From assembly GCA_017461775.1 (NCBI GenBank), contig JAFTXD010000100.1, positions 1-64,000 on the forward strand: DNA of 64,000 nt. Reading direction: 5' to 3'. The position numbers and the translations under genes are program-made. This stretch comes from Lachnospiraceae bacterium (lineage in GTDB: Bacteria > Bacillota > Clostridia > Lachnospirales > Lachnospiraceae). The notes below the pieces were generated by a model. It worked only from the letters and a program-made list of their open reading frames with translations, was not told the DNA's origin and searched no databases. How positions within the stretch are numbered: the stretch's first letter is position 1; each line of letters opens with the position of its first letter. Shown here in pieces: positions 53,921 to 63,877 of this stretch.

Positions 53921-55219
53921 CTTTACCTTATCCGATACATCGATGTCGGTTCCCAGCTGAACCTCCATTACCTTCAGCTCGGTTTCCGCGTATATGGTGT
54001 GCTTACAGCCTGCTGGAATTTGTATCACATCCCCGGGTACTACCGGCCTTTTGATATCATCCAGTACCACGTAGCCCCTTCCGCTGATGATGGTCCAGAC
54101 CTCCTCCCGGCGTTCATGGCTGTGATAGTACATGTGATGCCCGGGATTCAGAGTCACCTTGATAGTCAGCCCCTTTTCCTCTACATCACATACCTTGTAG
54201 CTTCCCCAGGATTTCTCTGCAAACATAATCTGCCCCACCATCTTGTCCACATAGGGCTTAATATAACTGGACTGGTGCTTGTCCGATACCAGAATTCCTT
54301 CGGGACTTGCAGATACCACCGCATCCTTTATCCCCATGCAGAGAATGGGAATATTCAGTTCGTTCAGAATATGCAGATTCTCACAGGTACGGTCACAGAT
54401 TCCATTTCCGATGATGTGCTCTTCCATGGCTTCTGTCAGCGTGTTCCAGGTTCCCAGATCCTTCCACTGTCCCTCATAGCGCATCACCCGGATGCTGGTC
54501 TCCTTCTCCACCACCGCATAATCGAAGCTGATTTTCTCCAGTGTAGCGTATCTATCGTATAAGTCCTTATAATCTGTGAAACCTACCAGTTCTCTGCCTC
54601 TGTCCAGAATATATCCCAGCTGAAAGGCAAATATTCCGCCGTTCCACAGGGCTCCCTTTGCAATATACTCCTCAGCCAGCTTTTCCTGCGGCTTCTCCCG
54701 AAAGCTTTCCACGAAGCTGACTCTTTCGGCAGTCCTTGGTAAAATGTAACCATATTTTTCACTGGGATAGGTGGGCGCAATCCCCATCAGCACCAGATTG
54801 GACTCACCGCCTATAGCAAGCTCTCCCAGCTCTGAAAGTGCCTCAAAATAGGAATCCTCCACATAGGGGTCCACCGGACACACAATCACCGCCTCTTCCC
54901 GGGAAATTCCTTTTTCATAGTGCAGATATGCACAAGCCAGTAAAATCGCCGGAAAGGTATCTCTTCTACAGGGCTCCACAGAAATTCCCACCTTTGTGCC
55001 CAGCTGATTATGAATGGCAGAAACCTGGGCTTTGGAGGTGGCAATGGTCACTGCGGCCTCCGGGTCCACCTTCCGAATCTGCCCGTATACCCTCTGCACC
55101 ATGGATTCATATTCTCCATCGGGCTTTTTAAATATTTTGATAAACTGCTTTGAACGGATGTCATTGGACAAGGGCCATAGCCTCTTGCCCGAGCCTCCGG
55201 ATAATAATATTACATTCAT
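53903..55219 (-). CDS. manC: Mannose-1-phosphate guanylyltransferase with cupin domain
   Basis: 438 residues. The pyrophosphorylase signature SGGSGKRLWPLS is at 7-18; EKPQEKLAEEY and LWNGGIF are further family motifs. A C-terminal cupin (about 330-430, MYYHSHERREEVW) matches the type II phosphomannose isomerase domain. It makes GDP-mannose, which Gmd and Fcl downstream in the pathway turn into GDP-L-fucose. It is the last gene of the gmd-fcl-manC operon. A phosphomannomutase is not in the window. Confidence 0.92.
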   Translation of the reverse strand: MNVILLSGGSGKRLWPLSNDIRSKQFIKIFKKPDGEYESMVQRVYGQIRKVDPEAAVTIATSKAQVSAIHNQLGTKVGISVEPCRRDTFPAILLACAYLHYEKGISREEAVIVCPVDPYVEDSYFEALSELGELAIGGESNLVLMGIAPTYPSEKYGYILPRTAERVSFVESFREKPQEKLAEEYIAKGALWNGGIFAFQLGYILDRGRELVGFTDYKDLYDRYATLEKISFDYAVVEKETSIRVMRYEGQWKDLGTWNTLTEAMEEHIIGNGICDRTCENLHILNELNIPILCMGIKDAVVSASPEGILVSDKHQSSYIKPYVDKMVGQIMFAEKSWGSYKVCDVEEKGLTIKVTLNPGHHMYYHSHERREEVWTIISGRGYVVLDDIKRPVVPGDVIQIPAGCKHTIYAETELKVMEVQLGTDIDVSDKVKHHWQF

Positions 55220-55222
55220 CTT

Positions 55223-56167
55223 CTATCTTTCCGCCCTCATGGGATTATGCAGGAAATCCTCATATGCCAGGCGGATTCCATCCTCCAGTTCTGTTTTATA
55301 CGTCCAGCCCAAAGCTGCACTTTTGGATACATCCAAAAGCTTTCTGGGGGTACCGTTTGGCTTCGTGGTATCCCAGCAAATTTCTCCCTCATAGCCAACC
55401 ACCTTAGCCACCAGCTCTGTCAGCTCCTTGATAGAAAGCTCCTTGCCGGTTCCGGCATTTACGGTCTCATCCCCGCTGTAATGGTTCATGAGAAATACAC
55501 ACAAGTCTGCCAAATCATCCACGTATAAAAACTCCCGCAGAGGAGAACCATCCCCCCAGCAGGTGACCGTAGTAAGTCCCTGCTCCTTGGCTTCATGAAA
55601 CCTTCTTATCAGCGCCGGAAGCACATGACTGTGGGTGGGGTGGTAATTGTCATTGGGTCCATACAGATTGGTGGGCATCACGGAAATGAAATCGGTGCCG
55701 TACTGTTTATTTAAAAATTCACAATATTTCAGGCCGGAAATCTTGGCCAGTGCATAGGCTTCATTGGTCTTCTCCAGCTCTGAGGTAAGGAGACAATCCT
55801 CCTTCATAGGCTGGGGCGCCATACGGGGATAAATGCAGGAGGAGCCCAAGAATTCCAGCTTCTTACAGCCGTTTTTCCAAGCGCTGTGAATCACATTCAT
55901 CTCCAGCATCATATTTTCATACATAAAATCTGCAAGGGCGCTCTGGTTGGCTATAATCCCCCCCACCTTCGCTGCAGCCAGAAATACATATTCCGGCTTC
56001 TCCTTTGCAAAAAACTCCTCTACCTGCTCCTGACGACACAAATCCAGCTGGCTGTGGGTACGGGTGATGATATTGGTATAGCCCTGCTTTTCCAGCGCTC
56101 TCACAATGGCACTGCCCACCATTCCCCGGTGGCCTGCCACATATATTTTCGCATTTTTCTCCATCAT
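55223..56167 (-). CDS. fcl: GDP-L-fucose synthase
   Basis: 314 residues. NADP-binding [10 protein letters not shown] (13-22), catalytic Ser in GSSCIYP, and the Tyr-Lys pair in YALAKISG. It epimerises and reduces GDP-4-keto-6-deoxymannose to GDP-L-fucose. A GGAGAG site precedes ATG 56167; the next codon is also ATG. It lies between gmd and manC with 3- to 12-base gaps. Confidence 0.94.
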   Translation of the reverse strand: MMEKNAKIYVAGHRGMVGSAIVRALEKQGYTNIITRTHSQLDLCRQEQVEEFFAKEKPEYVFLAAAKVGGIIANQSALADFMYENMMLEMNVIHSAWKNGCKKLEFLGSSCIYPRMAPQPMKEDCLLTSELEKTNEAYALAKISGLKYCEFLNKQYGTDFISVMPTNLYGPNDNYHPTHSHVLPALIRRFHEAKEQGLTTVTCWGDGSPLREFLYVDDLADLCVFLMNHYSGDETVNAGTGKELSIKELTELVAKVVGYEGEICWDTTKPNGTPRKLLDVSKSAALGWTYKTELEDGIRLAYEDFLHNPMRAER

Positions 56168-56179
56168 ATGAAAGCTCTC

Positions 56180-57229
56180 CTACGGTACCTCTTTCATGGC
56201 ACGTTCCTGCTTGGCCAATTTTCTGTCATGTTCCGCCATAATGCGTATTAATTCCTCATAACCGGTTTTTTGCGGATTCCAGCCAAGGACTGTCCTTGCC
56301 TTAGTTGGGTCTCCCCATAAGTTATCCACATCCGTGGGGCGATACCACTTGGGATTTACACATACCAGCATTCTTCCGGTGTGCACATCATACCCCTTTT
56401 CCTCCACTCCACTGCCTTCCCAGCGTAGGGTGATGCCATTTGCTGCAAAAGCCTTTTCGGTAAAATCTCTTACGGTATGCTGCTCACCGGTGGCAATGAC
56501 GAAATCCTCCGGTTTTTCATGCTGCAAAATCAGCCACATACATTCCACATAATCTTTTGCATACCCCCAGTCTCTTAAGGAATCCATATTTCCCAGCTCC
56601 AAATGGTCCTGCAAGCCTTCCGCAATACGTCCTGCGGCAAGAGTAATCTTTCTGGTAACAAAGTTCTCTCCCCGGCGCTCGGATTCATGATTAAAGAGGA
56701 TTCCGTTCACCGCAAACATGCCATAGGCCTCCCGATATTCCTTCACCATCCAGAAGGCATACTGCTTGGCTACCGCATAGGGACTGTAGGGATGGAAGGG
56801 CGTGGTCTCCCTCTGGGGAACCTCCTCCACCTTCCCGTAAAGCTCGGAGGTAGACGCCTGATAGATGCGGGTCTTGTCCACAAGACCAAGGATTCTCACT
56901 GCCTCCAATACTCTGGTCACACCCAAAGCATCCACATCCCCGGAGTACTCCGGCGCATCAAAGGACACCTGTACATGGGACTGGGCTGCCAGATTATAGA
57001 TTTCATCGGGCTGCACCAGACCAATCACTCTGATAATGGAAGAAGAATCCGTCAAGTCTCCTTCATGAAGCTGTATGCTTCCTACCTCTATCAAATGGTC
57101 AATGCGGGCAGTATTGGAAATGGAGCTGCGTCGAATGATGCCATGCACCTCATATCCCTTTTCCAGCAAAAACTCCGCCAGAAAAGAACCATCCTGCCCG
57201 GTAATTCCTGTAATCAATGCTTTTTTCAT
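56180..57229 (-). CDS. gmd: GDP-mannose 4,6-dehydratase
   Basis: 349 residues. [12 protein letters not shown] is at 8-19, the catalytic set STSELYGKV and YAVAK (Tyr-Lys) is in place, and [11 protein letters not shown] is a family motif. It supplies the intermediate for Fcl. The start at 57229 has AAAGGAG upstream. Transcription starts from the 150-base region shared with the divergent araC-type gene, which may control it. Confidence 0.95.
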   Translation of the reverse strand: MKKALITGITGQDGSFLAEFLLEKGYEVHGIIRRSSISNTARIDHLIEVGSIQLHEGDLTDSSSIIRVIGLVQPDEIYNLAAQSHVQVSFDAPEYSGDVDALGVTRVLEAVRILGLVDKTRIYQASTSELYGKVEEVPQRETTPFHPYSPYAVAKQYAFWMVKEYREAYGMFAVNGILFNHESERRGENFVTRKITLAAGRIAEGLQDHLELGNMDSLRDWGYAKDYVECMWLILQHEKPEDFVIATGEQHTVRDFTEKAFAANGITLRWEGSGVEEKGYDVHTGRMLVCVNPKWYRPTDVDNLWGDPTKARTVLGWNPQKTGYEELIRIMAEHDRKLAKQERAMKEVP

Positions 57230-57308
57230 ATATGCTTTCTCCTTTAATCGGCTTATTCTTCCATTTACTAGCACATATTTTATATGCTTATAACCTTTAT
57301 TTTAATAG

Positions 57309-57338
57309 ACAATCTTGTACTTGACTAGCACAATCTTG
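57309..57338. promoter_or_regulatory. Direct repeat between gmd and the AraC-type gene
   Basis: ACAATCTTG occurs at 57309-57317 and 57330-57338, a 21-base (two helical turns) spacing as used by AraC-family dimers. The repeats flank a TTGACT (57321-57326) that could be the -35 of the regulator gene. Confidence 0.5.
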
Positions 57339-57380
57339 GTTTGATATGGTGGTACTATCAAAGTCCGGAGGTTCCATGCC

Positions 57381-58241
57381 ATGCTATCTACTACGTTTCA
57401 AGGGGATGTCGTTCACACCAGACGAATACTGCATACCCCTTCCGATTTTGCCCGCTCCAATCTGCTTCACTTGCAGGAGGTGGGATATTTAAAAGCCACC
57501 AAGTCCCATACCAGCAGACGTAGTGGCTTGACCTCCTATCTGTTTTTCTTAGTAGAAGAAGGTAGCGGCAGCTTGACATACAATGGCAAGGAATATCCTT
57601 TGCAGACGGGGGACTGTGTATTTATTGACTGTTCCCAGCCCTATGCCCACACCACCGCTGAGAATCTTTGGACACTGCGCTGGGTACACTTTTATGGGCC
57701 CAATATGAGCGCTATCTACGACAAATACTTAGAACGTGGAGGCAGCGCCCATTTTACGCCGGGCTCCGGGGAGAACTACCGTCAGCTGGTGGATGCCATC
57801 TATTCTATCGCAGACGGGGATATTCCTTTAAAGGATATGAAGATTTGCGAAAAAATAACCATGCTTTTGACCCTTCTTATGGAGGACAGCTGGCAGCCCA
57901 TGCAGGGTGCTCCCGCCCGGGAAAGCAGACGCTCCCTTACCGATGTGAAGGAATACTTAGATACTCATTTGCAAGAAAAAATCACCCTGGATGAGCTCGC
58001 AGGGCGATTTTACATCGACAAATATTATCTTTCCAAGCTGTTTAAGCAGCAGTTCGGAGTGTCCGTGATGCAGTATCTGATGCACCAGCGCATCACCACT
58101 GCCAAAAGACTGCTCCGCTTCACAGACCTGTCCATTGAAAAAATCGGGCAGGAATGTGGCATGGAGGATAGCAATTATTTCGCAAGAGCCTTCCGGAAAG
58201 TGGAGGGCTGCTCTCCAACAGAATACCGCAGGCAGTGGTAA
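57381..58241 (+). CDS. AraC-family transcriptional regulator
   Basis: 286 residues. An N-terminal cupin-like sensor domain (about 20-130, GSGSLTYNGKEYPLQTGD motif) is followed by two helix-turn-helix units (about 185-286). The last motif, GMEDSNYFARAFRKVEGCSPTEYRR, matches the AraC signature. The ligand is probably a sugar. A GGAGG lies nine bases before the ATG. It is divergent from gmd-fcl-manC and has repeat sites in between, so control of GDP-fucose genes or of itself is plausible. Confidence 0.9.
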   Translation: MLSTTFQGDVVHTRRILHTPSDFARSNLLHLQEVGYLKATKSHTSRRSGLTSYLFFLVEEGSGSLTYNGKEYPLQTGDCVFIDCSQPYAHTTAENLWTLRWVHFYGPNMSAIYDKYLERGGSAHFTPGSGENYRQLVDAIYSIADGDIPLKDMKICEKITMLLTLLMEDSWQPMQGAPARESRRSLTDVKEYLDTHLQEKITLDELAGRFYIDKYYLSKLFKQQFGVSVMQYLMHQRITTAKRLLRFTDLSIEKIGQECGMEDSNYFARAFRKVEGCSPTEYRRQW

Positions 58242-58253
58242 TTCCCGGCAGAG

Positions 58254-58286
58254 AAAAACTGTAAGAGCAAGCCCCTTACAGTTTTT
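58254..58286. terminator. Bidirectional terminator
   Basis: A 12-base stem (58254-58265 with 58275-58286), T-rich on both flanks. It ends the AraC-type gene and overlaps the stop of the minus-strand GT2 gene. Confidence 0.85.
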
Positions 58287-59295
58287 TGATTTTTTTATGA
58301 ACACTTCTTACAACCTTGGGTGCTATCCCCAAAAGAATTGCATAAATCTTATTTTTTAATGTTAATACCGGATTTTGGCAGATATTTATTAAGTTCTTAC
58401 GAAGATACGCTCGAACTCTCTTATAAAATGCATTTCCACTCACCATCTGTTCAATGGGAATATGGAGCATATAGTCAATTCTCTGGAATACTCCAAAGCG
58501 GAAAGCAATCTCCTCCATTAAAACGTTTTTACCGTTTTCCTGCACCTCCCGCTTGGAAATCGCCACATTGTCACGCACCATTTCCAGTACCATATCTGCA
58601 TTATCGATATTGTCCGCAAAGACTCTGGAGAATCCGCTCTGCTTCCGGGTATTGCTGCCCTCACGGCAGAATACATGATACGCCTGACCGGGCAGGGATA
58701 CAATATTTCCAATCTGAGGCAGCAGTTTCACCAAAAGGTGAAAATCCTCATTCAGCACACCTACCGGAAATTCCCTGTCCTGTAACAGCTCTTTGGCAAA
58801 AAGCTTGGTACAAAAGGAACAGTCCCCACGGTGCATCAAAAGCTCTTTCAAAAAATCCTGAGGAGAAATAAGTTCATCCTTTTCCGGTGGCTCACAAATA
58901 TTCGGAAGACGGTTCCCCTCCATATCAATCTCATCTCTGCCAATCTGTGCCACCAAAACCTGATAATTCTGAATCCCTGCAAGAAGTCGTTCGTACATAT
59001 CCGGTTCAATATAATCATCACTGTCAATGAATCCGATGTATGCTCCTTTTACATGGCCAAGTCCCAGATTCCGCGCACTGGATGAGCCACCGTTTTCTTT
59101 ATGAAGCACCCAAATACGCTCATCCTCTGCCGCCAGCGTATCACATAATGCCCCCGTTCCATCCGTAGAACCATCATCCACCAGAATGATTTCCAGATTG
59201 GTATGTGTCTGGGCTGTGATACTGTGCACACAACGGGGTAAGTACTCCATGATGTTGTATACCGGTACAATAATGGTAATAAGTGGTTTCTTCAT
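58276..59295 (-). CDS. GT2 family glycosyltransferase
   Basis: 339 residues. TIIVPVYNIMEYLP, VDDGSTDGT and IDSDDYI mark a complete GT-A domain; the rest is a soluble extension common in Firmicute capsule loci. It is the last gene of the operon that enters from the right edge. A GAAGAGA site lies before the ATG, overlapping the end of the GT4 gene upstream. Confidence 0.85.
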   Translation of the reverse strand: MKKPLITIIVPVYNIMEYLPRCVHSITAQTHTNLEIILVDDGSTDGTGALCDTLAAEDERIWVLHKENGGSSSARNLGLGHVKGAYIGFIDSDDYIEPDMYERLLAGIQNYQVLVAQIGRDEIDMEGNRLPNICEPPEKDELISPQDFLKELLMHRGDCSFCTKLFAKELLQDREFPVGVLNEDFHLLVKLLPQIGNIVSLPGQAYHVFCREGSNTRKQSGFSRVFADNIDNADMVLEMVRDNVAISKREVQENGKNVLMEEIAFRFGVFQRIDYMLHIPIEQMVSGNAFYKRVRAYLRKNLINICQNPVLTLKNKIYAILLGIAPKVVRSVHKKIKKL

Positions 59296-59296
59296 T

Positions 59297-60523
59297 CTAT
59301 CTCTTCACCAACCTTGCATACATTTTTCTCTCCGGCACCACCGGCGCCACGGAACAGGGACCGCTTTGGGGCATTTCTTTTATTGCAGATAGGGATGCCT
59401 CCTTAATCCCCGGAAAATCCTTCTCCTGCAAAAATCCCTGTCGGATACAAAGTCTGGCAAGCTGTCTTGCTGCATTTTCCGCATTCCAGCACTCCGTAAT
59501 CTTCTCATAAGCATTTCTGCCAAGTCTCTGTACAAGCTCTGCATTTTGCAATAGCTGTTCTACCAGCCCGCACAAATCGTCCACATCGCCATCCTTATAT
59601 ATCATGCCATCCCTACCATGGGATACCAGATAAGGAACAGCTCCTATCATATGATTGGCCACCACTGCGCAGCCACTGTTCATGGCCTCATTCACTACGG
59701 CGCCCCAGCCCTCCTGCCGGTCACTGGTTACCAGGAAAATCTCGACCTTCTCCATATATTCCCGCACATTTTCCGGCTTCTGATATCCGGCGAACTGCAC
59801 TACATCCATCACATCCAGCTCCTCTGCCAATGCTCTCACCTGTCGCTCCAGCTCTCCGCCTCCGATAATGGTCATGATAAAAGGAAGGTTCTTTTTCTTT
59901 AGGTAAGAGGCCACCCGCACCGGCAAATCCGGATGCTTCCAATCAATCATTCTTGCCGCCCATAAAATACTGTGCGGCTTTTTACCTGCCATCAGCTTAT
60001 CCACATCATAGTGCTTGGTTTCCGGAAAATATCCCCATTTTAGGAGCTTATCCGGATAAGCTCTGACAATATGAAAATCAGAGGGTACATACCCACCGGA
60101 ACAAAGCATAAATACAGGCTCCTTCCGATATCTGGTGTGGTCTAAGTATTTTTTCCGAAGGCCTCTGGGAGATATAGCCTTCCACTGCCCAGTCTTGTAA
60201 AGCCTCTCACTGTACCGGATAACTGTTTTCCTACTTTGCAGGCGATGCTGAATAAAGCTTTCATCATCCGTCCCCCCAAAGAATACTACCTGACAGTTGT
60301 CAATCTGCGTCTGCACCTCTTCCGGGTTCTCCCCATACATCACCAAATAAGGAAGCTCATGTCCCTCTGCCCAGCCCATGGCAATCCGCTCCTGCTCCAC
60401 TGCTTGAGTCTGACAGAACATAAAGTCCCCACCCAATAGCGCATACATAGCATTACAAAAGGGAATCTGATGATGATTGATGTAATTTGATACAAAGATA
60501 AATTTAGCTTGAGATTTCTGCAT
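59297..60523 (-). CDS. GT4 family glycosyltransferase
   Basis: 408 residues, GT-B fold. FVSNYINHHQIPF opens the acceptor domain; ERQVRALAEELDV, FAGYQKPENVREY and an altered donor motif (VTSDRQEGWGAVVNEAMNSG, Glu-x7-Glu type) lie in the second. The start at 60523 is supported by GGTGGA and overlaps the upstream gene's last codons by 20 bases. Its substrate is unknown. Confidence 0.83.
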   Translation of the reverse strand: MQKSQAKFIFVSNYINHHQIPFCNAMYALLGGDFMFCQTQAVEQERIAMGWAEGHELPYLVMYGENPEEVQTQIDNCQVVFFGGTDDESFIQHRLQSRKTVIRYSERLYKTGQWKAISPRGLRKKYLDHTRYRKEPVFMLCSGGYVPSDFHIVRAYPDKLLKWGYFPETKHYDVDKLMAGKKPHSILWAARMIDWKHPDLPVRVASYLKKKNLPFIMTIIGGGELERQVRALAEELDVMDVVQFAGYQKPENVREYMEKVEIFLVTSDRQEGWGAVVNEAMNSGCAVVANHMIGAVPYLVSHGRDGMIYKDGDVDDLCGLVEQLLQNAELVQRLGRNAYEKITECWNAENAARQLARLCIRQGFLQEKDFPGIKEASLSAIKEMPQSGPCSVAPVVPERKMYARLVKR

Positions 60524-61868
60524 ATATTTCCACCATTTTACGGTAATTTCCCTCTGGATTGTGGGTGATTTTTGCATGTTTTCTTGCATTATCAGAATAC
60601 CGTCTCATCTGCATCTCATCGGACCACATTGCCAAAACCGCATTTTTCAAGGATTCTACGTTTTTTTTCAGTTGCTCCTCTGAGCTCTTCTTTTCATCAC
60701 ACACGTTATCAAATGAATTCTGTGCTGTCCGGAAGCCTCTGTACAGGATTCCATCCTGCCCATCCACAAACATGCTGGTGATTCCTCCCACATCCGCACT
60801 GACACAGGGCACACCCAAAATCATAGCCTCACCCAAGGAATTGGGGCTGTTCTCTATCGTTGACGGACATACAAAAAGTCCTGCCTGAAGATACGCTTTT
60901 TTCATCTGCTCCGCATTAAGGCGCCCTAAAAATACCACCTGCTTCTCAAGAGAATTCTCCTTAATAATTCTGCGCAAATACCTTCCATACGCAGAAATTT
61001 TAATGGCGTCCTTCCAAGATTTGTAGCTGACGATATCATCTCCTGCCACATAGACCTTCACATCAGGATATACCTTACGGATTTCTGGCAGCGCAAGGAG
61101 CATGTAGTGAAGCCCCTTAATAGGATAATTTCCCTGGCTTAAGAAAATGGAATGTCTTTCACAAGTATCCGGATTCCACAATTCCTCCGGATTCTCCCCG
61201 TAAAAATTACTCCGAAGTGTCTCGTTCATATGAAAATATCTTACTCCGGGATGCCACTCGCCGGTATAATGCTTGTCCCAGGCAGTCCGTCCCGTTACAT
61301 TTCCGGCAAGCTTTACTGAAAGCACCTCCAGCTGACCGCGTGCTGCAAATTTTTCCTGCTGCTGTACCAAAGAGTCCTGCTTTAGCCAGTCACGGAAGGT
61401 CTTAGAAGCTACCGTTTTCTCATCCAAATTGGCAAAATACGTATTTGCATACACAGAAACCAGTCCCTGAATACTGATTAATATCCTCTCTTTATGGGGG
61501 TATGCCTTGCACATTGCCAAGGTATGGGGATATTCCGTACCATAGCAATGAATCACATCAGGTTCAAAGGCTTCCGTAATCCGTAAAAGACGCGCTTCCA
61601 ACGCCACATCATAGTTCTCCGGATGACGGGTATCCTCATAAAATCCATAGCAATGTAGTGGACTTCCTCCCACGGATATAATCTCCTCATACCCATCCTG
61701 ATTCTCTCCCACCGGAAAGGCAACTGCCAGCTCTATATCGTTATTTTTTTTTCGCTCTAAAATCACCGAAGAAAGCCCGGAAAGCCACCCTTCCTTATTC
61801 GACGCCTCCAGCCCCAGATGCTCTGCCACCACCGGCAGCATGATATTACAAAGCCAAAGAACCTTCAC
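60504..61868 (-). CDS. GT4 family glycosyltransferase
   Basis: 454 residues. An acceptor domain beginning LWLCNIMLPV, then a donor domain with LSQGNYPIKGLHYML, FLGRLNAEQM and STIENSPNSLGEAM (Glu-x7-Glu region). It is the longer of two adjacent GT4 enzymes. The start is GTG at 61868 after a perfect GGAGG. It is flanked upstream by the EpsG-type polymerase. Confidence 0.85.
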   Translation of the reverse strand: MKVLWLCNIMLPVVAEHLGLEASNKEGWLSGLSSVILERKKNNDIELAVAFPVGENQDGYEEIISVGGSPLHCYGFYEDTRHPENYDVALEARLLRITEAFEPDVIHCYGTEYPHTLAMCKAYPHKERILISIQGLVSVYANTYFANLDEKTVASKTFRDWLKQDSLVQQQEKFAARGQLEVLSVKLAGNVTGRTAWDKHYTGEWHPGVRYFHMNETLRSNFYGENPEELWNPDTCERHSIFLSQGNYPIKGLHYMLLALPEIRKVYPDVKVYVAGDDIVSYKSWKDAIKISAYGRYLRRIIKENSLEKQVVFLGRLNAEQMKKAYLQAGLFVCPSTIENSPNSLGEAMILGVPCVSADVGGITSMFVDGQDGILYRGFRTAQNSFDNVCDEKKSSEEQLKKNVESLKNAVLAMWSDEMQMRRYSDNARKHAKITHNPEGNYRKMVEIYAEISS

Positions 61869-61884
61869 AAATGTACCTCCAACA

Positions 61885-63003
61885 CTAATTAAAAATCCAG
61901 TTCAGATAGGGTAACAATCTGATATCCATGGTATACGCATTCTTTAAAAACAAAGCAAAATAAGCCATAAATACCAGTGCCACGCCGGCAATAAATAACT
62001 TCTTCCAGATGCCATCCTTCATGGACATCAGAAGGCTTGGTATCAGAAAAACCTGCCCGATAATCAAATAGTACGCCACTCTGGTAACGGTGGGAATAAA
62101 TGCGCCCACTGTATAAAGCACCAGACCACCGATATTCAAGAAAAAGTAAAAACGATTACGCTCATTGTCTTTCAGTCCGGTTTTATAACATATCGCAGAA
62201 AGCAGGATAGTTCCCAGGCATTTTGCGATATTTGCCAGAGAATAATCCGTCACGTCAAATGCAGATCCCTCATAATACTCATAGAAGAAGAAAATGATTT
62301 CCCTATATAAATCCTTACATACCACAAAGCTGAGAACAAATACCGCTCCCAACACATAATGCCAGAGCTTAAAACGTATGCCTGCCAGCCATTTCGCCAA
62401 CAGATACACCGGAATTACCAGCAGTACGGATTTGTGAAACAGGGCAGCAAAACAAATCCACACAATAAATTTGCCATATTCCCCCTTCAGCACAAACTTC
62501 ATGGTGTACATGGCAATGGCCAGAACCAGATAATACCGGATGGAATTAAAACTGGAAAAATAGTATCCATTTGTCAAAAACAGAAACATGGTTCCTAAAA
62601 ACCACTCACCCTGGTCATAGATGGACTTCACGAAAAAGAACACCGTGGCAATGGAAACCACAGCAAAAATAGGCAGGTACTGTTCCCTTCCGAACAGTGC
62701 CTGCATCCCTCTCACAAACCAGTTAAACCCCGTTTCCGTGGCCACCGGACGATACTGGGCTATCAGACTGAAAATCTCCGTATACTCCCAATAATCGTTG
62801 CCACTGGCAATGCGGCAGGCCGACAATGCAGTCAGTATAATGTATATCCCTGCACATATCCAGAGATTCAGAACCCGCTGTCTGCTGCGCACCACAGCAC
62901 CCTTTCTCTTATCGGTTCCCATATTCAGTTGTACCTGCGTGGTATTATTGCAGAAATAGGACATAACCAGCGTCAGCAGGGTTACACCGATAAATAAAGC
63001 CAT
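61885..63003 (-). CDS. EpsG-family polysaccharide polymerase-like protein
   Basis: 372 residues, about ten membrane segments. The motifs SGNDYWEYTEIF, ETGFNWF and FNSIRYYLVLAI are characteristic of EpsG/Wzy-like proteins. It probably polymerises repeat units outside the membrane. It differs in family from the Wzy_C-type protein at 50198, so two polymers or a polymerase plus a ligase may be encoded. An AGGAG site precedes the start. Confidence 0.87.
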   Translation of the reverse strand: MALFIGVTLLTLVMSYFCNNTTQVQLNMGTDKRKGAVVRSRQRVLNLWICAGIYIILTALSACRIASGNDYWEYTEIFSLIAQYRPVATETGFNWFVRGMQALFGREQYLPIFAVVSIATVFFFVKSIYDQGEWFLGTMFLFLTNGYYFSSFNSIRYYLVLAIAMYTMKFVLKGEYGKFIVWICFAALFHKSVLLVIPVYLLAKWLAGIRFKLWHYVLGAVFVLSFVVCKDLYREIIFFFYEYYEGSAFDVTDYSLANIAKCLGTILLSAICYKTGLKDNERNRFYFFLNIGGLVLYTVGAFIPTVTRVAYYLIIGQVFLIPSLLMSMKDGIWKKLFIAGVALVFMAYFALFLKNAYTMDIRLLPYLNWIFN

Positions 63004-63012
63004 AGGACACTC

Positions 63013-63873
63013 CTATCCATTTTTATATAATCGCTTCTTAAGACCCATGTAAAATCCGGAAAATAACGGTGATTCCGCCATCCATTTACGAATGGGCTGC
63101 AGCGTTACTATCAAAATCAGCTTATACACAAATCTTTTTCCCAGACTCATATACTGTGCCGTAATCTGCCGATGCTCCTTCTTAGAGCGCTTATAATGCT
63201 GCTCCGAAAAACCACCACCCTCATAGGAGGCCAGCGTCACCGGCACGTACTGCATATGTATTTTCTTCACAAAATAGCACCACAAAAAATGCTCGTAATC
63301 CCCACGAACCTTATACTCCGGCTTATAGCCCCTCTCTTCAAACAGGCTTCTATGGTAAAAGCAGGCCTGATGACAGGGCACGTTACGATAGCAGGCAAAA
63401 TCATTGATTTTCGGGTTAGATGGTACCACCTGCTGCCGCAGCGCATCAAAAATATCACCGTAGAACAGTAGCGCCTCCTTGGGCTGCTCCTGCAAAAATA
63501 CGATGTGGGAAGCCTTTTCGATATTTTCCCCAATTCCCAGCGCCATCCGCTTTAAAGCGGTCTCATCATAAAGATAATCACCACAATTCAGAAAATAAAA
63601 GTATTGGCCCTTAGCATAACCGCAGGCCTGATTCATACCATCATAAATGCTCTGATCCGGCTCCTGAATAATGCGCACGCGCTTCGCATCTGCGATTGTC
63701 CAGCCCTGCAACTCCTTCTTTAAGAGGGACAGACTCTCATCCTTTGACCCCCCATCCTTTACAACGATTTCGTAATCCGTAAAGGTCTGCTTTTTAATAC
63801 TTCTTATGGTTTCTACCAATTTTTCACCGGGATTTAACGATACCACGATGATCGAAAATAAAGGTGTATCCAT
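63013..63873 (-). CDS. GT2 family glycosyltransferase (WcaA-like)
   Basis: 286 residues. SIIVVSLNPGEKL, VKDGGSKDES and FLNCGDYL (variant DxD) mark the compact GT-A type also seen at 47912. The start at 63873 follows GGAGAGG, and the codons before it belong to the preceding gene. It is in the operon entering from the right edge. Confidence 0.83.
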   Translation of the reverse strand: MDTPLFSIIVVSLNPGEKLVETIRSIKKQTFTDYEIVVKDGGSKDESLSLLKKELQGWTIADAKRVRIIQEPDQSIYDGMNQACGYAKGQYFYFLNCGDYLYDETALKRMALGIGENIEKASHIVFLQEQPKEALLFYGDIFDALRQQVVPSNPKINDFACYRNVPCHQACFYHRSLFEERGYKPEYKVRGDYEHFLWCYFVKKIHMQYVPVTLASYEGGGFSEQHYKRSKKEHRQITAQYMSLGKRFVYKLILIVTLQPIRKWMAESPLFSGFYMGLKKRLYKNG

Positions 63874-63877
63874 TTGC

